Under the pieces are notes generated by a model. It saw only the letters and a list, made by a program, of their open reading frames with translations. It did no database searches and had not been told where the DNA came from. Positions 23,201 to 34,000 of a stretch of DNA of 64,000 bases are shown piece by piece. Both the position numbers and the translations under genes were made by a program. Position 1 is the first letter of the stretch; every line of letters starts with the position of its first letter. This stretch comes from Cheilinus undulatus (taxonomy: Eukaryota > Chordata > Actinopteri > Labriformes > Labridae), in assembly GCF_018320785.1 (NCBI RefSeq), contig NC_054866.1:11063385-11127384 (forward strand), given 5' to 3'.

Positions 23201-25231
23201 GCAAGGCTAAATTAAAACAATGTACAGTACATTGCTTTGCAAAGCAAAGCATAAGAAATTTTAGTGAGACACAGCTTCCAGGTAAACTAAACAAAGATGT
23301 GAAAATAACAGGGTTCATATCTCACCCTTTTCTTGACATGTACCCAACAGTATTAAAGAGAGAGACAAACTTGATCTTTCTACCACAGCCTATCTATGTG
23401 AGATAGGTTTGTCATTGTATATTGATGCACGTTTGTGCTGATGTGTATGGTAAGGGTTGGGAGGTTTTGAAAATGTTTTCATCAGCCAAAGGCGGGCACT
23501 ACAGAAAAAACTTTGGGAAGCACTGGGCTAATCTAATTTTATAAATATCACTACCTGACATCAGAAAAAAAAACAGTTGTGCATCTCTAATTATTATACA
23601 TGCCAACATTCAATCCATTTAAACTGTTGGAGGAAATGTTAGCTTTATTTTTGCCCTTTTTAATGAACTGAATATAAAGGAGATGCTTGACCCATGTTGC
23701 TCAAAAACCCAAAGTTTCAGGTGATTACCTTCAGATGTTATTTGACGGTAAGCCTTTCAGAGAGTAATCTGAATATACTGGACATTTTACGTTTACTTAT
23801 TTGCATGTGGACACAGTCGAGTATCATCTTTTTTACATGAATTGTGTTGATATAGATAAATTGTGTGAATAAACAGATTAACATATACTTATTGGAGAAA
23901 CAGTGAACAAGGTTAGAGCTTGGATCGACCACACACGAAGCAGTTTCTATATTCAGCCCTCTGTGACTTTTTTAGACACTGCTTTGTTACTCAGAATTGC
24001 TCGCTGCACATTCACTGATGCTATGCAAGGGTCATGGCCTTACAAGTTCAAACACTGAAGAAGGCTATGTCCTCAGGAAGTGAATGGGTTCAGTATCTCA
24101 CCTAAGAACATTTCAATGTGTGGACTAGAAAGACCAAGAATCCTACCAGCAATCTCTTGATAAGTGGACAACAAAAAAACAACAGAAATATGTATTATTC
24201 TTTTATCAAATCTTGTGACCTGCAAGCAAAATAGGCATATTTTAAGCTGTTATATTGCAGGAGATTCAGGTTAGTATTTGTTTTCTTGTGATTCTTTTTG
24301 AACTTGTGTTGCGTTTAGCCCTGAAAACTTACTAATTGTTTAATTAAAAGGAAGAGCCACGCACAAGAAATGTTTTGCTAGGACATTACCACTACATTGG
24401 GCTTTATTTAGCTCATTACTGACTAGATTGATCCTCAAACAAATCTCACCAATCAGGTGAAAATAAATGTCCAAACCTATTTTACACTCTCAGCTTTGAA
24501 ACAATTGTAAAACAGTGCACATCATTTTCAGATTCAACATGCTGAATTTCTCATACAGTGGTTTGTGTATCCTTAGGTTTGTTGGCCAATCAGAGTGGTT
24601 CCTTACTGACCGCAGGGGCAAATTCAACTGGGACTTCTTGAACCACAAAGACACACAACTACAGGATGTAGACATGAGCTACACACTTACCAACTACACT
24701 GGATTGGTGAACTTGGGTAATGAACGTTTGCCATGTCTATATTGAATGATCTTTACTTTCAGTGATATTTCAGATGTTAGCTAAGTGTTATTCTACTTTG
24801 CCAGAGGGGCAGCGATCTTTGCGGACTCTGTCGTTAAGAGGATGTCCTGAGGTTGATGACTGGTTCCTTGCCAGGCTCCACATGTTTCAGGACTCTCTGG
24901 AGGAACTCGACATCTCGCACTGTCCACGCATCACTACAGGAGGCCTGGCTGCACTCAGGAATCTCAAGTAATTGTTTAAACTCTCACAACAGATTTATCA
25001 TAACCAAAACACTTCTGTTGTATGAATATCATCACTTCATGTGCATATATGTGCAGGGGACTGCGGCGGCTGGATGTATCATCCCTCCCTAGGATTTCAA
25101 GTCCTGGGCTGGTCGTTATCCTGCTTGAGGAGATGTTACCACAGTGTCAGATCACTGCTACTGGCTACGATTACAGCCTGAGACAGGATAATGGAGATGA
25201 ATCAGGGGAGCAGATACAGGGGCAGAGGTAG
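20207..25231 (+). CDS. dmac2: Distal membrane-arm assembly component 2 (ATP5SL-like), six coding exons
   Basis: DMAC2 is a mitochondrial protein that helps build the distal membrane arm of respiratory complex I. Coding exons are 20207-20224, 20853-21043, 21807-21887, 24577-24716, 24805-24967 and 25057-25231. All introns are GT-AG, every junction stays in frame, and they join into 255 residues; the human protein is about 257. An Arg-rich N-terminal stretch (residues about 7-45) fits a mitochondrial presequence. The family core follows: RYYDVEMLLSWRAQW, then YTKRFHGPDIAAAYYILSMK, then EWFLTDRRGKFNWDFLNH. Three leucine-rich repeats come after: LRTLSLRGCPEVDDWFLARL, LEELDISHCPRITTGGLAAL and LRRLDVSSLPRISSPGLVVI. 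Recognition is from memory of human DMAC2. The paralogue DMAC2L (ATP5S) is the main alternative, but the RYYDVE and FILK-type segments favour DMAC2. Confidence 0.9.
20853..21043 (+). CDS. dmac2: dmac2 coding exon 2
   Basis: Residues 7-70. It follows a pyrimidine-rich acceptor (CTCGCTTTGTAG) and ends in AACGC before GTAAGA (phase 2). It holds the Arg/Ser-rich presequence-like part and the family motif LTQRYYDVEMLLSWRAQW. Confidence 0.88.
21807..21887 (+). CDS. dmac2: dmac2 coding exon 3
   Basis: Residues 70-97. Acceptor TTCTTACAG, donor GTAGGC. Encodes YYGYTKRFHGPDIAAAYYIL, matching the family's HGPYGAGAFFIL segment. Confidence 0.9.
24577..24716 (+). CDS. dmac2: dmac2 coding exon 4
   Basis: Residues 97-144. 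Acceptor ATCCTTAG, donor GTAATG. Encodes the SEWFLTDRRGKFNWDFLNHK segment and the Tyr-rich lead-in to the leucine-rich repeats. Confidence 0.9.
24805..24967 (+). CDS. dmac2: dmac2 coding exon 5 (leucine-rich repeats)
   Basis: Residues 144-198. Acceptor TACTTTGCCAG, donor GTAATT. Encodes two leucine-rich repeats with the conserved CPEVDDW and CPRIT elements. Confidence 0.92.
25057..25231 (+). CDS. dmac2: dmac2 coding exon 6 and stop
   Basis: Residues 198-255. Acceptor ATATGTGCAG. Encodes the last leucine-rich repeat and LLEEMLPQCQITA, matching the ILVEEMLPNCEV segment of human DMAC2, then an acidic Gln-rich tail ending GQR. The stop TAG overlaps a GTAGGA donor. If that donor joins the acceptor at 27223, the codons still read AGG TAG, so the protein end is the same. 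Confidence 0.88.
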
Positions 25232-25275
25232 GATATACTTTGGGTGTATTTGCATAGAGCAGGGAAGTTAGACTT

Positions 25276-25281
25276 AATAAA
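25276..25281 (+). terminator. Candidate poly(A) signal of dmac2
   Basis: AATAAA 45 bp after the stop codon; a short 3' untranslated region would result. A second candidate is at 27985. Confidence 0.35.
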
Positions 25282-25639
25282 ATGGAAAGGAGATACACAA
25301 AAGCTGCACAGCTGTACAGTTCAGTAAGATTCAGTGTAGTTCAGTACCATTCAGTTATTTACCCAAAATAACTCATTTGTACTGTCTTACTCTTTGCCAA
25401 CGTTTTTTTGAAGTACCAGGGTGGAGCTATTAAATTAGTGGCTTCACCTTTGAGTGTTTTTATGACGTCAGGGTATTAATTAGGTTATGAGCCCTTCAAG
25501 CCCACCTACCAAGTATAGGTATGGTTGAGTGTGGAAACACAAGTACTGCATTACTCTAGCAGGTTAGTGATATTTTCAACTCTTGGAAGAAAGCAGCTAG
25601 CTGGTTGCCTTTGTTTCCAGTCTTTAGTCTGTGAGTCTG

Positions 25640-26890
25640 TGTGAATAGGCCTCAACCAGGCTTGCACATCTGGGCATTAAAATTTTGTTTAATTTTTCTA
25701 TGCAAAGCTGATTAAACTCTGTCAGGTTGCACAGAGATCAAGTATGAACAGCCTTTTCAAGTCCAGCCACATATTCTCTATTGAATTGGGGGTGTTGGCC
25801 ACTCCAGAACATTCACCTTGTTGTCTTTACACCATTTCTGTGTAGCTTTCTCTGTATGCTTTGGATGGTTGTCTTGCTAGAAAATAAATCTTCTTCCAAG
25901 CTGCAGTTCTCTTGCAAACTGAATTAGATTGTTCTCCAGGATTTTCCTATATGTTGGCAAATCAATTTTACCCTCTACCTTTACAAGGCTTCCAGGTCCG
26001 ACTGCCAAGAAGCATCCCCATAGCATGGTGCTGCCACCACCATGCTTCACTGTGGGGAGGGTGTATTTGTGGTGATGTGCAGTGTTAGGTGTCCTCCAAA
26101 CATAGCATCTTGTCTGATGGCTTAAAGGCACCATTTTGGTCTCATCAGACCAAAGAGCTTTCTTCCACTTGACCACGGAGTCTCCTACATGCCTTTTGGT
26201 GAACTCTAGTCCAGATTTAATGAGTTTTCTTCAACAGTGGCTTTCTCTTTGCTACTCTCACATAAAGCTCTGCTGGTAAAGAACCCGGGCACCAGATGTT
26301 TTATACAGAGTCTCTCCTATGTCAGCTGCTGAAACTTGTAACTTCTTCAGAGTAGTCGTACGTGTTTTGGTTGCCTCTCTCACTAGTCTTCTTCTTGCAC
26401 AGTCACTCAGTTTGTGAGGATAGCCTGATCTAGGTAGATTTACACATGTGCCATATTCCCTCCATTTCTTGATGATGGATTTAACTGAACTGATGAACTG
26501 AACCATCCCTTGACTTACACATTTAAAAAAACATTTTCTCTGAGTTGCTTGGAGTGTTCTTTTGTCTTCATGTTGTAATGGTAGCCAGGAATAGTGATTA
26601 ACCAGTGAGACACATTGACTTCACTCAGGTGATCCCCATTTCACTAACTGTGAGACTGCTAGCACCAATTGACTGGACCTCTGTTGAATTAGGGATGAAT
26701 ATTCTACCTTATTTTACCTTATAGATTTTAATTCAATTGACATTACTTTATAGAAATCCTTTTCACATTAAGAGTTTTTGTGTATTTTATTTCATCGAAA
26801 AAGCCAAATTACATTGATCATGATTAATCTATAAAATAAATAAAATGGTTAAACATTCAAGGGAGTGAATCCTTGTTTGTAGGAAACTTA
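25640..26890 (-). mobile_element. Tc1/mariner element, disrupted, copy 1
   Basis: Minus-strand frames carry a Tc1 transposase in order: SIIKKWREYGTCVNLPRSGY and TKTRTTTLKKLQVS (26258-26506, DNA-binding part), then KALWSDETKMVPL (first catalytic Asp) and VKHGGGSTMLWGCFLAVGPG (25877-26176). Frameshifts and stops break it, and the catalytic C-terminus is lost towards 25640. The outer sequence at the 5' end (26540-26880) matches a second copy at 37145-37585, including TGAGTTGCTTGGAGTGTTCT. The element lies within the 3' region of dmac2. Confidence 0.88.
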
Positions 26891-27223
26891 CAAAAGTTAA
26901 ATTAAAGTCCACTTTTGCTGAGAGCGAATAAGCCTTGAGGTTCTCTATGACTAATAATGTTTGACCCATAGTCAAAGTAATTTTCAAATAAATGTAGGAA
27001 ACCACACTAACATGTCTTAGCTACCAGTGTGGAACAAAGTGCACCTAAAACTGCAGCAGAGGTGTCAGAAATGTCAGGCTAGCCTATATTTGTTTTTCCT
27101 GTGCGACGTAGTTGAGAATCACCACTGAGGGAGACTACTCGATAGAAGCAAATCACAAAAACCTATAATCAGTCAGTGCATTAGTCATATTTTAATCTTT
27201 GTCTTATCTTCACTTTTTTTCAG

Positions 27224-27990
27224 GTAGTTTGAAGACTTTGTGAGGCAGAAACTAGCCAGGACTGATGGCTGGGGCAAGACAGAAAGGTCCAGAACAGAGA
27301 GAAAAGAGGCTGCAACCAAGAGGAGCTCGCCATCCGTGGGCCAAGAGCCTGAAAAGGAACAGAAAGACTGCAATAAGTGGCAAGGGACTGTACTTGCAGA
27401 GTACTCTTCAGGTCTTTTGACCACACTTTCAGCATGTTGTATTCACTTATTCACACACGGATGTCAGAGGTTGTTTTGTCAAGTGTCCATTTATAGCAGC
27501 ATTCACTTGCTGCTAGCTTAGTCTCTGGGATCAGTGTTTTGCTTTGGAAAATTTTGACTGCAAGAGCTTTAAATGAGTGGCCAATCAGACTGAGAGACAA
27601 ATCTCTACAGCAACCGCTGCGCCTATGTGATGAACTTGTGGTTTGGAGCTGACCCTGAAAGTCACATAATCATACAAAGTTTTTTTGTTTGGTCAAACCC
27701 TCATTTTTCATCTGTGTATGAAATTTTTTATGATTAAGTTCTCAGGAATGGAATTGTATCGTTTTTAATGCTGCTGTTATCAGTTAACTGCACGTTAAGG
27801 GCTTTATTTATTTTCCTGTTTTTCATTTGTGTAATGCTTTTCTTCCACATGGCTCAGATGGACATTTATTGCAGTTGAATCTGTACACGGGCTAATTCTG
27901 TCACACATAGTGAGTATGTAAGATATGATGGTAAGCCTGGGCCTTAACTGCTTGGCCAAATTTCATGGTAAAACATTTTATGTAAATAAA
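27224..27990 (+). other. dmac2: Possible 3'-untranslated exon of dmac2
   Basis: A strong acceptor (CACTTTTTTTCAG) ends at 27223. Splicing exon 6 to it gives an immediate TAG (27225-27227), so what follows would be untranslated. Unexpectedly, the same frame stays open for about 97 further codons to 27519, starting FEDFVRQKLARTDGWGKTER, with a Lys/Glu-rich protein-like composition. It may be a lost C-terminal extension. An AATAAA lies at 27985-27990. No transcript evidence is available here. Confidence 0.4.
27985..27990 (+). terminator. Candidate distal poly(A) signal of dmac2
   Basis: AATAAA in ATGTAAATAAATCTCTACTC, about 760 bp after the 27223 acceptor. Confidence 0.35.
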
Positions 27991-28059
27991 TCTCTACTCC
28001 CTAAAGTCCTAGGCTCTTGGCGCTGTATATTTTTTTATCTTCATGTCTGATCGCATTGG

Positions 28060-28390
28060 TTTAAAAGGAAACGTGACAGCACTTCATGTAAAATGAAACA
28101 AAACCGAGTATTGTTGCCATAGAGATGTTGACCAATCAACAACACCTTGAGCTGCAGTTTCCGTTAAATATGAAGCAACCAGAAAACCAACCTGTAAAGG
28201 CAAGAGAGCATAAACACTAAAACCCAGGGTCATTCAACCTTCATTTACTCTGGAGAAATCATTGAGGGTATGCCCTCCTTCTCAGTGACATCCAGAGCAG
28301 GATTATATTTACCATGGTTGGTTAACAACAATGGTTAAAGGGTAATACATCCCAGGGAGTAAATGCTTTTTATAGGCACTGTATGTTTAG
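28060..28390. repeat. Transposon and LINE remnants
   Basis: AACCTTCATTTACTCTGGAG with ATCATTGAGGG at 28236-28268 resembles the reverse of an L2-type tail. CATCCCAGGGAGTAAATGC followed by TTTTTATAGGCACTGTAT at 28350-28384 resembles, in reverse, the terminus of the Tc1 family present at 37145. Both are short and worn. Confidence 0.45.
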
Positions 28391-28789
28391 TTTTGTTTAC
28401 GTTTAGGTTTAATTTCAGTTTAAATAATGCATCTTGCAGGTTGTAAAGTGCTTGTATTGTATATTATTGTATTTCAGTGGTCTTCTGTGGAGTGTCAGCA
28501 AAGCAATACAAGACTGTCATCAGCATAAAAATGGTCATTGCAATTAGACAAAACAGAAACAATATAAGATGTACAATGCAATAAGTACAGGACCTAATAC
28601 GGAGCCTTGTGGAACCCTTTTTGATCACATTAAGTATGCCGACTGATCATTCACTGAAATCTCACGATGTTGTCTATGAGACAGATAATCATCGAACCTT
28701 CGTACCCTCTGCAGGAGTAGCATATGGTAGGATCAACTGTATTGAAAGGTTAAGATCCTAAAATATAGTGAAAAATCTTTTATTTTACA

Positions 28790-30055
28790 ACCCCAATTCC
28801 AAAAAGTTGGGGTGCTTTGTAAAATGTATATAAAAACAGAACGCAATGATTTGAAAATCTCATAAACTCATTTTATTCACAGTAAAACATAAACAATGTT
28901 GAATCTGAGACATTTTACCATTTCATGAAAAATATGAGCTCAGTTTGAATTTGATGGATGCAACACATCTAAAAAAAAACAAGGGACATGGTAATGTTTA
29001 CCATTGTGTAGCATTCTTTCTTCTTTTAACAGTCTGGAAACGTCTGGGAAGTGAGCAGAGCAGTTGCTGTTTTCTGAGTTGAGTTTTTCTGATGCAGGAT
29101 TCTAGCTGCTCAACAGTCCTTGGTCAAAGGTTTTTTGTTAGTGAAAGGTCTGGACTGCAGCCAAGCCAGTTCAGTACCCAGACTCTTTCACTGTGAAGCC
29201 ATGCTGTTGTGATGGATTGTATGTCGTTGGCATTGTCTTGTTGAAATATGTAAAGCCATTCCTGAAAGAGATGTTGTCTGGTTGGGAGCACGTTGCTCTG
29301 AAAGCTCTTTATTCTTTTCAGCATCGGTAGTGCTTTTCCATATGTGTGAGGCACTAATGCAACCCCATACCATCGGAGATGCAGGCTTTTGAGCTGTGTT
29401 CTGACGACAAGCTGGACGGTCCCCCTCCTTTTTAGTCCACAAGACTCAAGTTCTGTAGTTTCCAAAAAAGAATTTCAAATTTCAATTAATGTGATCACAG
29501 AGCAGTTTTCTATTTTGCCACAGTCCATTTTAAATGAGCTCTGGACCAGAGAAGATCGTGTTCACATATGGCTTCTTCTTTGCATGATAAAACTTTAACC
29601 TGCTTGTACTCGATGGTGGGATGTTCAAACACTTCACAATATTATGGTAAGGAACATTTTTCTGAAATTGTTCCACAAATTTCAGGTGCAGTTTTTCGGA
29701 TATTAATGAACCTCTGCCCATCTTTCCTTCTGAGAGACTCAGCTTCTCTGTACTGCTCCTTTTATATTCATTTTTCTGATCTGTTGCCAACTCAACAAAT
29801 TAGTTGCAATTAGTTGTACCACTTACTTTTCCAGCCTTTTCTTGCTCGCCCCTATTAAAATCAGATGTGTTGTTGCTATCAAATTCAAAATGAGCTCATA
29901 TTTTTCATGAAACAGTAAAATGTCTCGGTTTCAACATCTGATATGATGTTTATGTTCAGTTCTGAGTAAAAAATAAGTGTTTATGAGATTTGCAAATCAT
30001 TGCATTGTTTTTATTTACATTTTACACAGCGCCCCGACTTTTTGTTTGGAAAAGG
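28790..30055 (-). mobile_element. Tc1-type element with about 170-bp inverted ends
   Basis: The left block 28791-28940 (AACCCCAATTCCAAAAAGTT, then TGTAAAATGTATATAAAAAC, then TTCATGAAAAATATGAGCTCA) is repeated in inverse at about 29885-30055. Minus-strand frames between 29124 and 29790 hold Tc1 transposase pieces: KPASPMVWGCISASH, QHLFQEWLYIFQQDNA (second Asp kept) and NWLGCSPDLSLTKNL. The last normally ends SPIEN, so the third acidic residue is replaced by Lys. Two frames overlap, showing frameshift damage. Inactive but nearly full length. Confidence 0.85.
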
Positions 30056-31004
30056 ACAAATATTCAACATCTGACATCAGACTCCATTGTGATGTCCTTG
30101 AAGTTGTACGGCCAACAGTAGGATCTGTCAGTATCAGTATAGAGTCTGGATGCTGGTGGAGATGATTGAAAGATGCAGGAAAAGATGAGGAGTGGACTTC
30201 TGAAAAGCTGGACCTGTACACTGATGAGATGGACTTGAGGTGGCTGGGGTGCAGGAGTGACAGAGCAATCATACTGTAATGACAGATTGAAAGTAGATGA
30301 ATAGTAAAAGAGGTGTTTGCAGAATTGGTTTGGTTTAAAACTTCACTGAATTTAAACTAAGCTTAATGTCTCTCATCAGTCTGTCTGTCAGCCTCTAACT
30401 GCTGGATCTAAACTCAAAGCGTGCATCTCTGTGTGTTTCCTGCGAAGTTGCAAGATAAAATCTGTAAGACGAAAGCACTGATAATCACTGAGTTTTGGTG
30501 AAAAACTCTCAGCATGGTTAAATTTTTTTTACCGTCATCACATGTGAGCAGAAAACAGAGGCTTTGTTGCTGAGAGAAAAAACAGACATGGGGCTCTTTA
30601 GAGAACAAGCAGTGTATTTTGAATGTTGAGCTATGAACAGAGTTGGGTTAACCACATGCAGACCTGAGTGGAGGGAAGGGTGGGGGAGAAGGTACTGAAG
30701 GGTTTCACATGAAAACTGAAAGTGCATTAAATGCCAGCGTGCACAGACGACAGAAGAAGCCAAGCGTAGCTCTTAAAACAACGTGGCAAAATAATCCAGA
30801 CTACAACTGAAATCTTCATGTGGATGTATTTATGAGGAGAATTTGAGCTTCTTTTTTAAGCCTGTTTGTACGTTAAGCTCTTAGGTAACATTTTGAGAAG
30901 TGGAAAGAGGCAAGGGTTCATGAGAGGCGATTGCAACATGTGGAAGGATGTGCCAATGGTGTAGATGAGAGGAGATACACGAACGACCTGAAGCGACTCG
31001 GCAC
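30056..31004. other. Intergenic; upstream and 5' leader region of rinl
   Basis: No separate gene is supported. The rinl transcription start must lie here or upstream. An in-frame series of ATGs at 30921-30970 (MRGDCNMWKDVPMV then stop) would act as a short upstream frame if transcribed. No clear TATA box. Confidence 0.45.
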
Positions 31005-31006
31005 AT
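31005..31006 (+). CDS. rinl: rinl: first two bases of a split start codon
   Basis: The exon ends CGGCACAT before a consensus GTAAGT donor. Joined to the acceptor at 31225 (GTCTGTGTTCAG), AT plus G gives ATG, in frame with MAVHSPVNGTTAIPW and the SH2 domain. With the alternative acceptor at 31133, the start would be ATG at 31200 instead, adding the residues MFVPMSVFR. The rest of this exon would be 5' untranslated. Confidence 0.5.
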
Positions 31007-34000
31007 GTAAGTATCAATTAAGTTCATATAATCAGTCCACTAGAAGTCTGTGAATTTATGACATGCAGTTTATGATGATAGGATCAAATTTTCAACCTTA
31101 GAATGAGGTAAACTTCATTTTTTCTTACTGTAGGTGCAGGGAGAAGTCAATCTTATTACAAAACAGGATCTCAACCGTGATTCTCATGAGCATGTATGCA
31201 TGTTTGTCCCTATGTCTGTGTTCAGGGCGGTTCACAGTCCAGTTAATGGCACCACAGCCATCCCATGGAGGAGCAGCAGGAGGAGGCTGACCCTGCTGGA
31301 GCAGCTGAAGGGGTGCCAGGACGCATGGTGCCCCCAGGCACCCTGGGACAGAGAGGAGGCCCATGAGGCTCTTTGTGGAACTCCTGCAGGGGTAAGCCAT
31401 CCATCTTCATAATACAAAAAATAATTAAACAAAGGGATTTGGCTTCATTAAGTCATGCAATTTTACAATATTATGTGGATCTGCTTATACAAGGAGAATT
31501 TGTTCAAGTGAATTAGGTGTTTCGCCACACAGTAAAGAAATGTATTGACATTTTGAGACTAAACACTAAACTAAAAGATTACAGTAACTAGTGGCCTCTG
31601 TTTATGAATTTTCTGCTTTTATTGGAGAAATTGAAGTAAACATCATAATCCTAAATGAACAGTGCAGATTTGGATTGCTCCTGAATTATGGCAGCATTAC
31701 AGTTATAACTAAGGCTATCAAACAATTTAAATATGCAATTACAATTCATTTCAGACATTCTGAAGTTCATTGAGATAAATCTCCTCTTCACATCACATTT
31801 TGAAACTCAACTATTTTGCATTTAAAACTATTTTATTACTTTTGACATTTTTCATTGTCTTAAAATAAGAGTTATTGACTTCCTGTTTGGATACAGACCT
31901 TATTTTGTTTTGAAATTAGGAACTTTGGGTAGATGGAAGGTTTAAAAATTAACTGTACCTTTGAAAATGGAACTTCGTTTGGGTTGAAAAGAAATAAGGG
32001 AACAGTGAAAGGCTAAATGGTTAATAAAATATAAAATAAGGTGCAGATGACTTGACTGGTCTACTGGGCTGTCTGTGAGTTTTTAAAGTGACGTGAGACG
32101 TTAAAGTCCCTGTAAAGTGTAAACATATCTTTATTTTAGCTTTGTTGAATGACAGACCACTGTGTTATAAACCATCAGGGAAATTTTCAGTCATGAAACA
32201 CATTTCTAAGTTTTAAATTAAGCTTCAAAATTAGCAAAAATCTGCCCTAGGATGGTGTGGGCGTGTCGGTCGAATGAGCTAAAGCCACGCCCACTCATGA
32301 GAAATACAGTCCTCTCAGATTTTAAGAAATAAATGCCTTTGATCAGAGCACAGAGACAGAAGTTGGGGATTAAATTTATTGTTTTCTGGCACAAATCTTT
32401 CCATCATGATGCTTTTAATGACCCATAGGCCACTGTGGCTGAATGATTTGGGAAATCTGACTTCACAATGAACGAACAGAAACTTCTAATGAAGGCAGTG
32501 TCATCAGCTAACAATAGACTGTACTGAGATTGACTGCTCAGTGGTTTTATATCATTGTAGTGTTAGGAGGGCAGGTTATTCCCCATCAAGACCAACAATG
32601 TCATGGGCTCAGATTTATGCCCTGCTCACATAAAACCCAGGCAACAGAGAGGTTACCAGCTTTCTAACGGTCTAAAAAATTCAGTCACACATAGATCTCA
32701 GTGTTTTCACATGTTTACAGCAACTGTACTCACAAAGATCTAGGAGAACTGACCTTTTGATTTAAACAGACCTAGCCAAAACTACACTGGCTCGTCCAAA
32801 AATCGTAATCCTGTTACCGTGCCTGGTCAGTAGTCCCAGCCTTCTGTCCACTGTCTTCCTCAGTTGCTGTGTAACATTTCTGCTCCCATTTTATTCACTT
32901 TTAAAGTCTAACTTTAGATTTAAAGGGTTCTTATTCTACCCAATTCTTTTAATCTTTCTTTTAAAAATATTTTTTAAACATGAGGCTGAATTGTTTTATG
33001 CCAATCCTGGTCATCAATCTTTCTTTCTATCCCCATCTGTCTGCATTACTTATTCACATCATCCTGTGTGCTTGTTTAGTTTGCTGCTCATTCTGTCAAA
33101 GTGAAACATGACAATCCCAAATTTAAGCTGGGTTGAGGTAACTTAGGGTTGTATTTTTGCAACAGAAGTATCCTCACCCAGGCTGAACGTTGACATGCAT
33201 GCCTCTGAGATACAACAACCAGTTCCCCTTTTTAAGACTGATCTCTAAAAACACTACAAACACTTCTTTTGGTGCTGAATGCAGAAGTAGAATTAAAAGT
33301 GATAGCATGGCAGGGAAATGACATTTCAAAACAGATGAAGCTGCAGTGAAGACAGAAAGTTAGCACATCCCAAATTCAGGTTAAAGTTTGATAGAGTATG
33401 AAGAAGTGCAAAAGGAAAACCTGCAGGAACAAGTCACCGACACGTGAGTATGCAGTCATGAGAGGAGATAGCAGAGTTTGGTTTTATCTGAAGAGATTCC
33501 CACAGAAGAACTAAATGTTTTAATATCAGTGCTTTGTAAAACACTTTGACAGATCTTACTCAGTTTAAGCTGAAAGGTCTAACAAAGAAGTGTATTTCTT
33601 CATTTAACTCTGAATAGTCTACAGCATGACTCAGATGCTTCAGACATTTTATTATTAAATGAATCAACAGAATATTTGCTCTTGACTTGTCTCCACTGCT
33701 GTGCTGCTCATCTTTATGTATCTGCCTGTTTGAAAACTTGCTGTGAACTTGTCTCTATTTGTGTGCAAACTAAGCATGAAAGCCACTTCCTGTGTGTGTA
33801 TTTGTGTGTATAGTTGTGTAACAGCATGTCAGAGCCGTTGATGTGCTCTACTGAGGATTGCATGTTCTTTTCTTTTACCAGAATTAATCGTGTCTCAACT
33901 AACTGCCTTTCTGTTTGAGTTACAGTTTCCCAAGAAACTAGGGTCAGAAATGAATAATAATGATAATATAAATAAAGGAATAAACTGATGAGAGGGAAGA

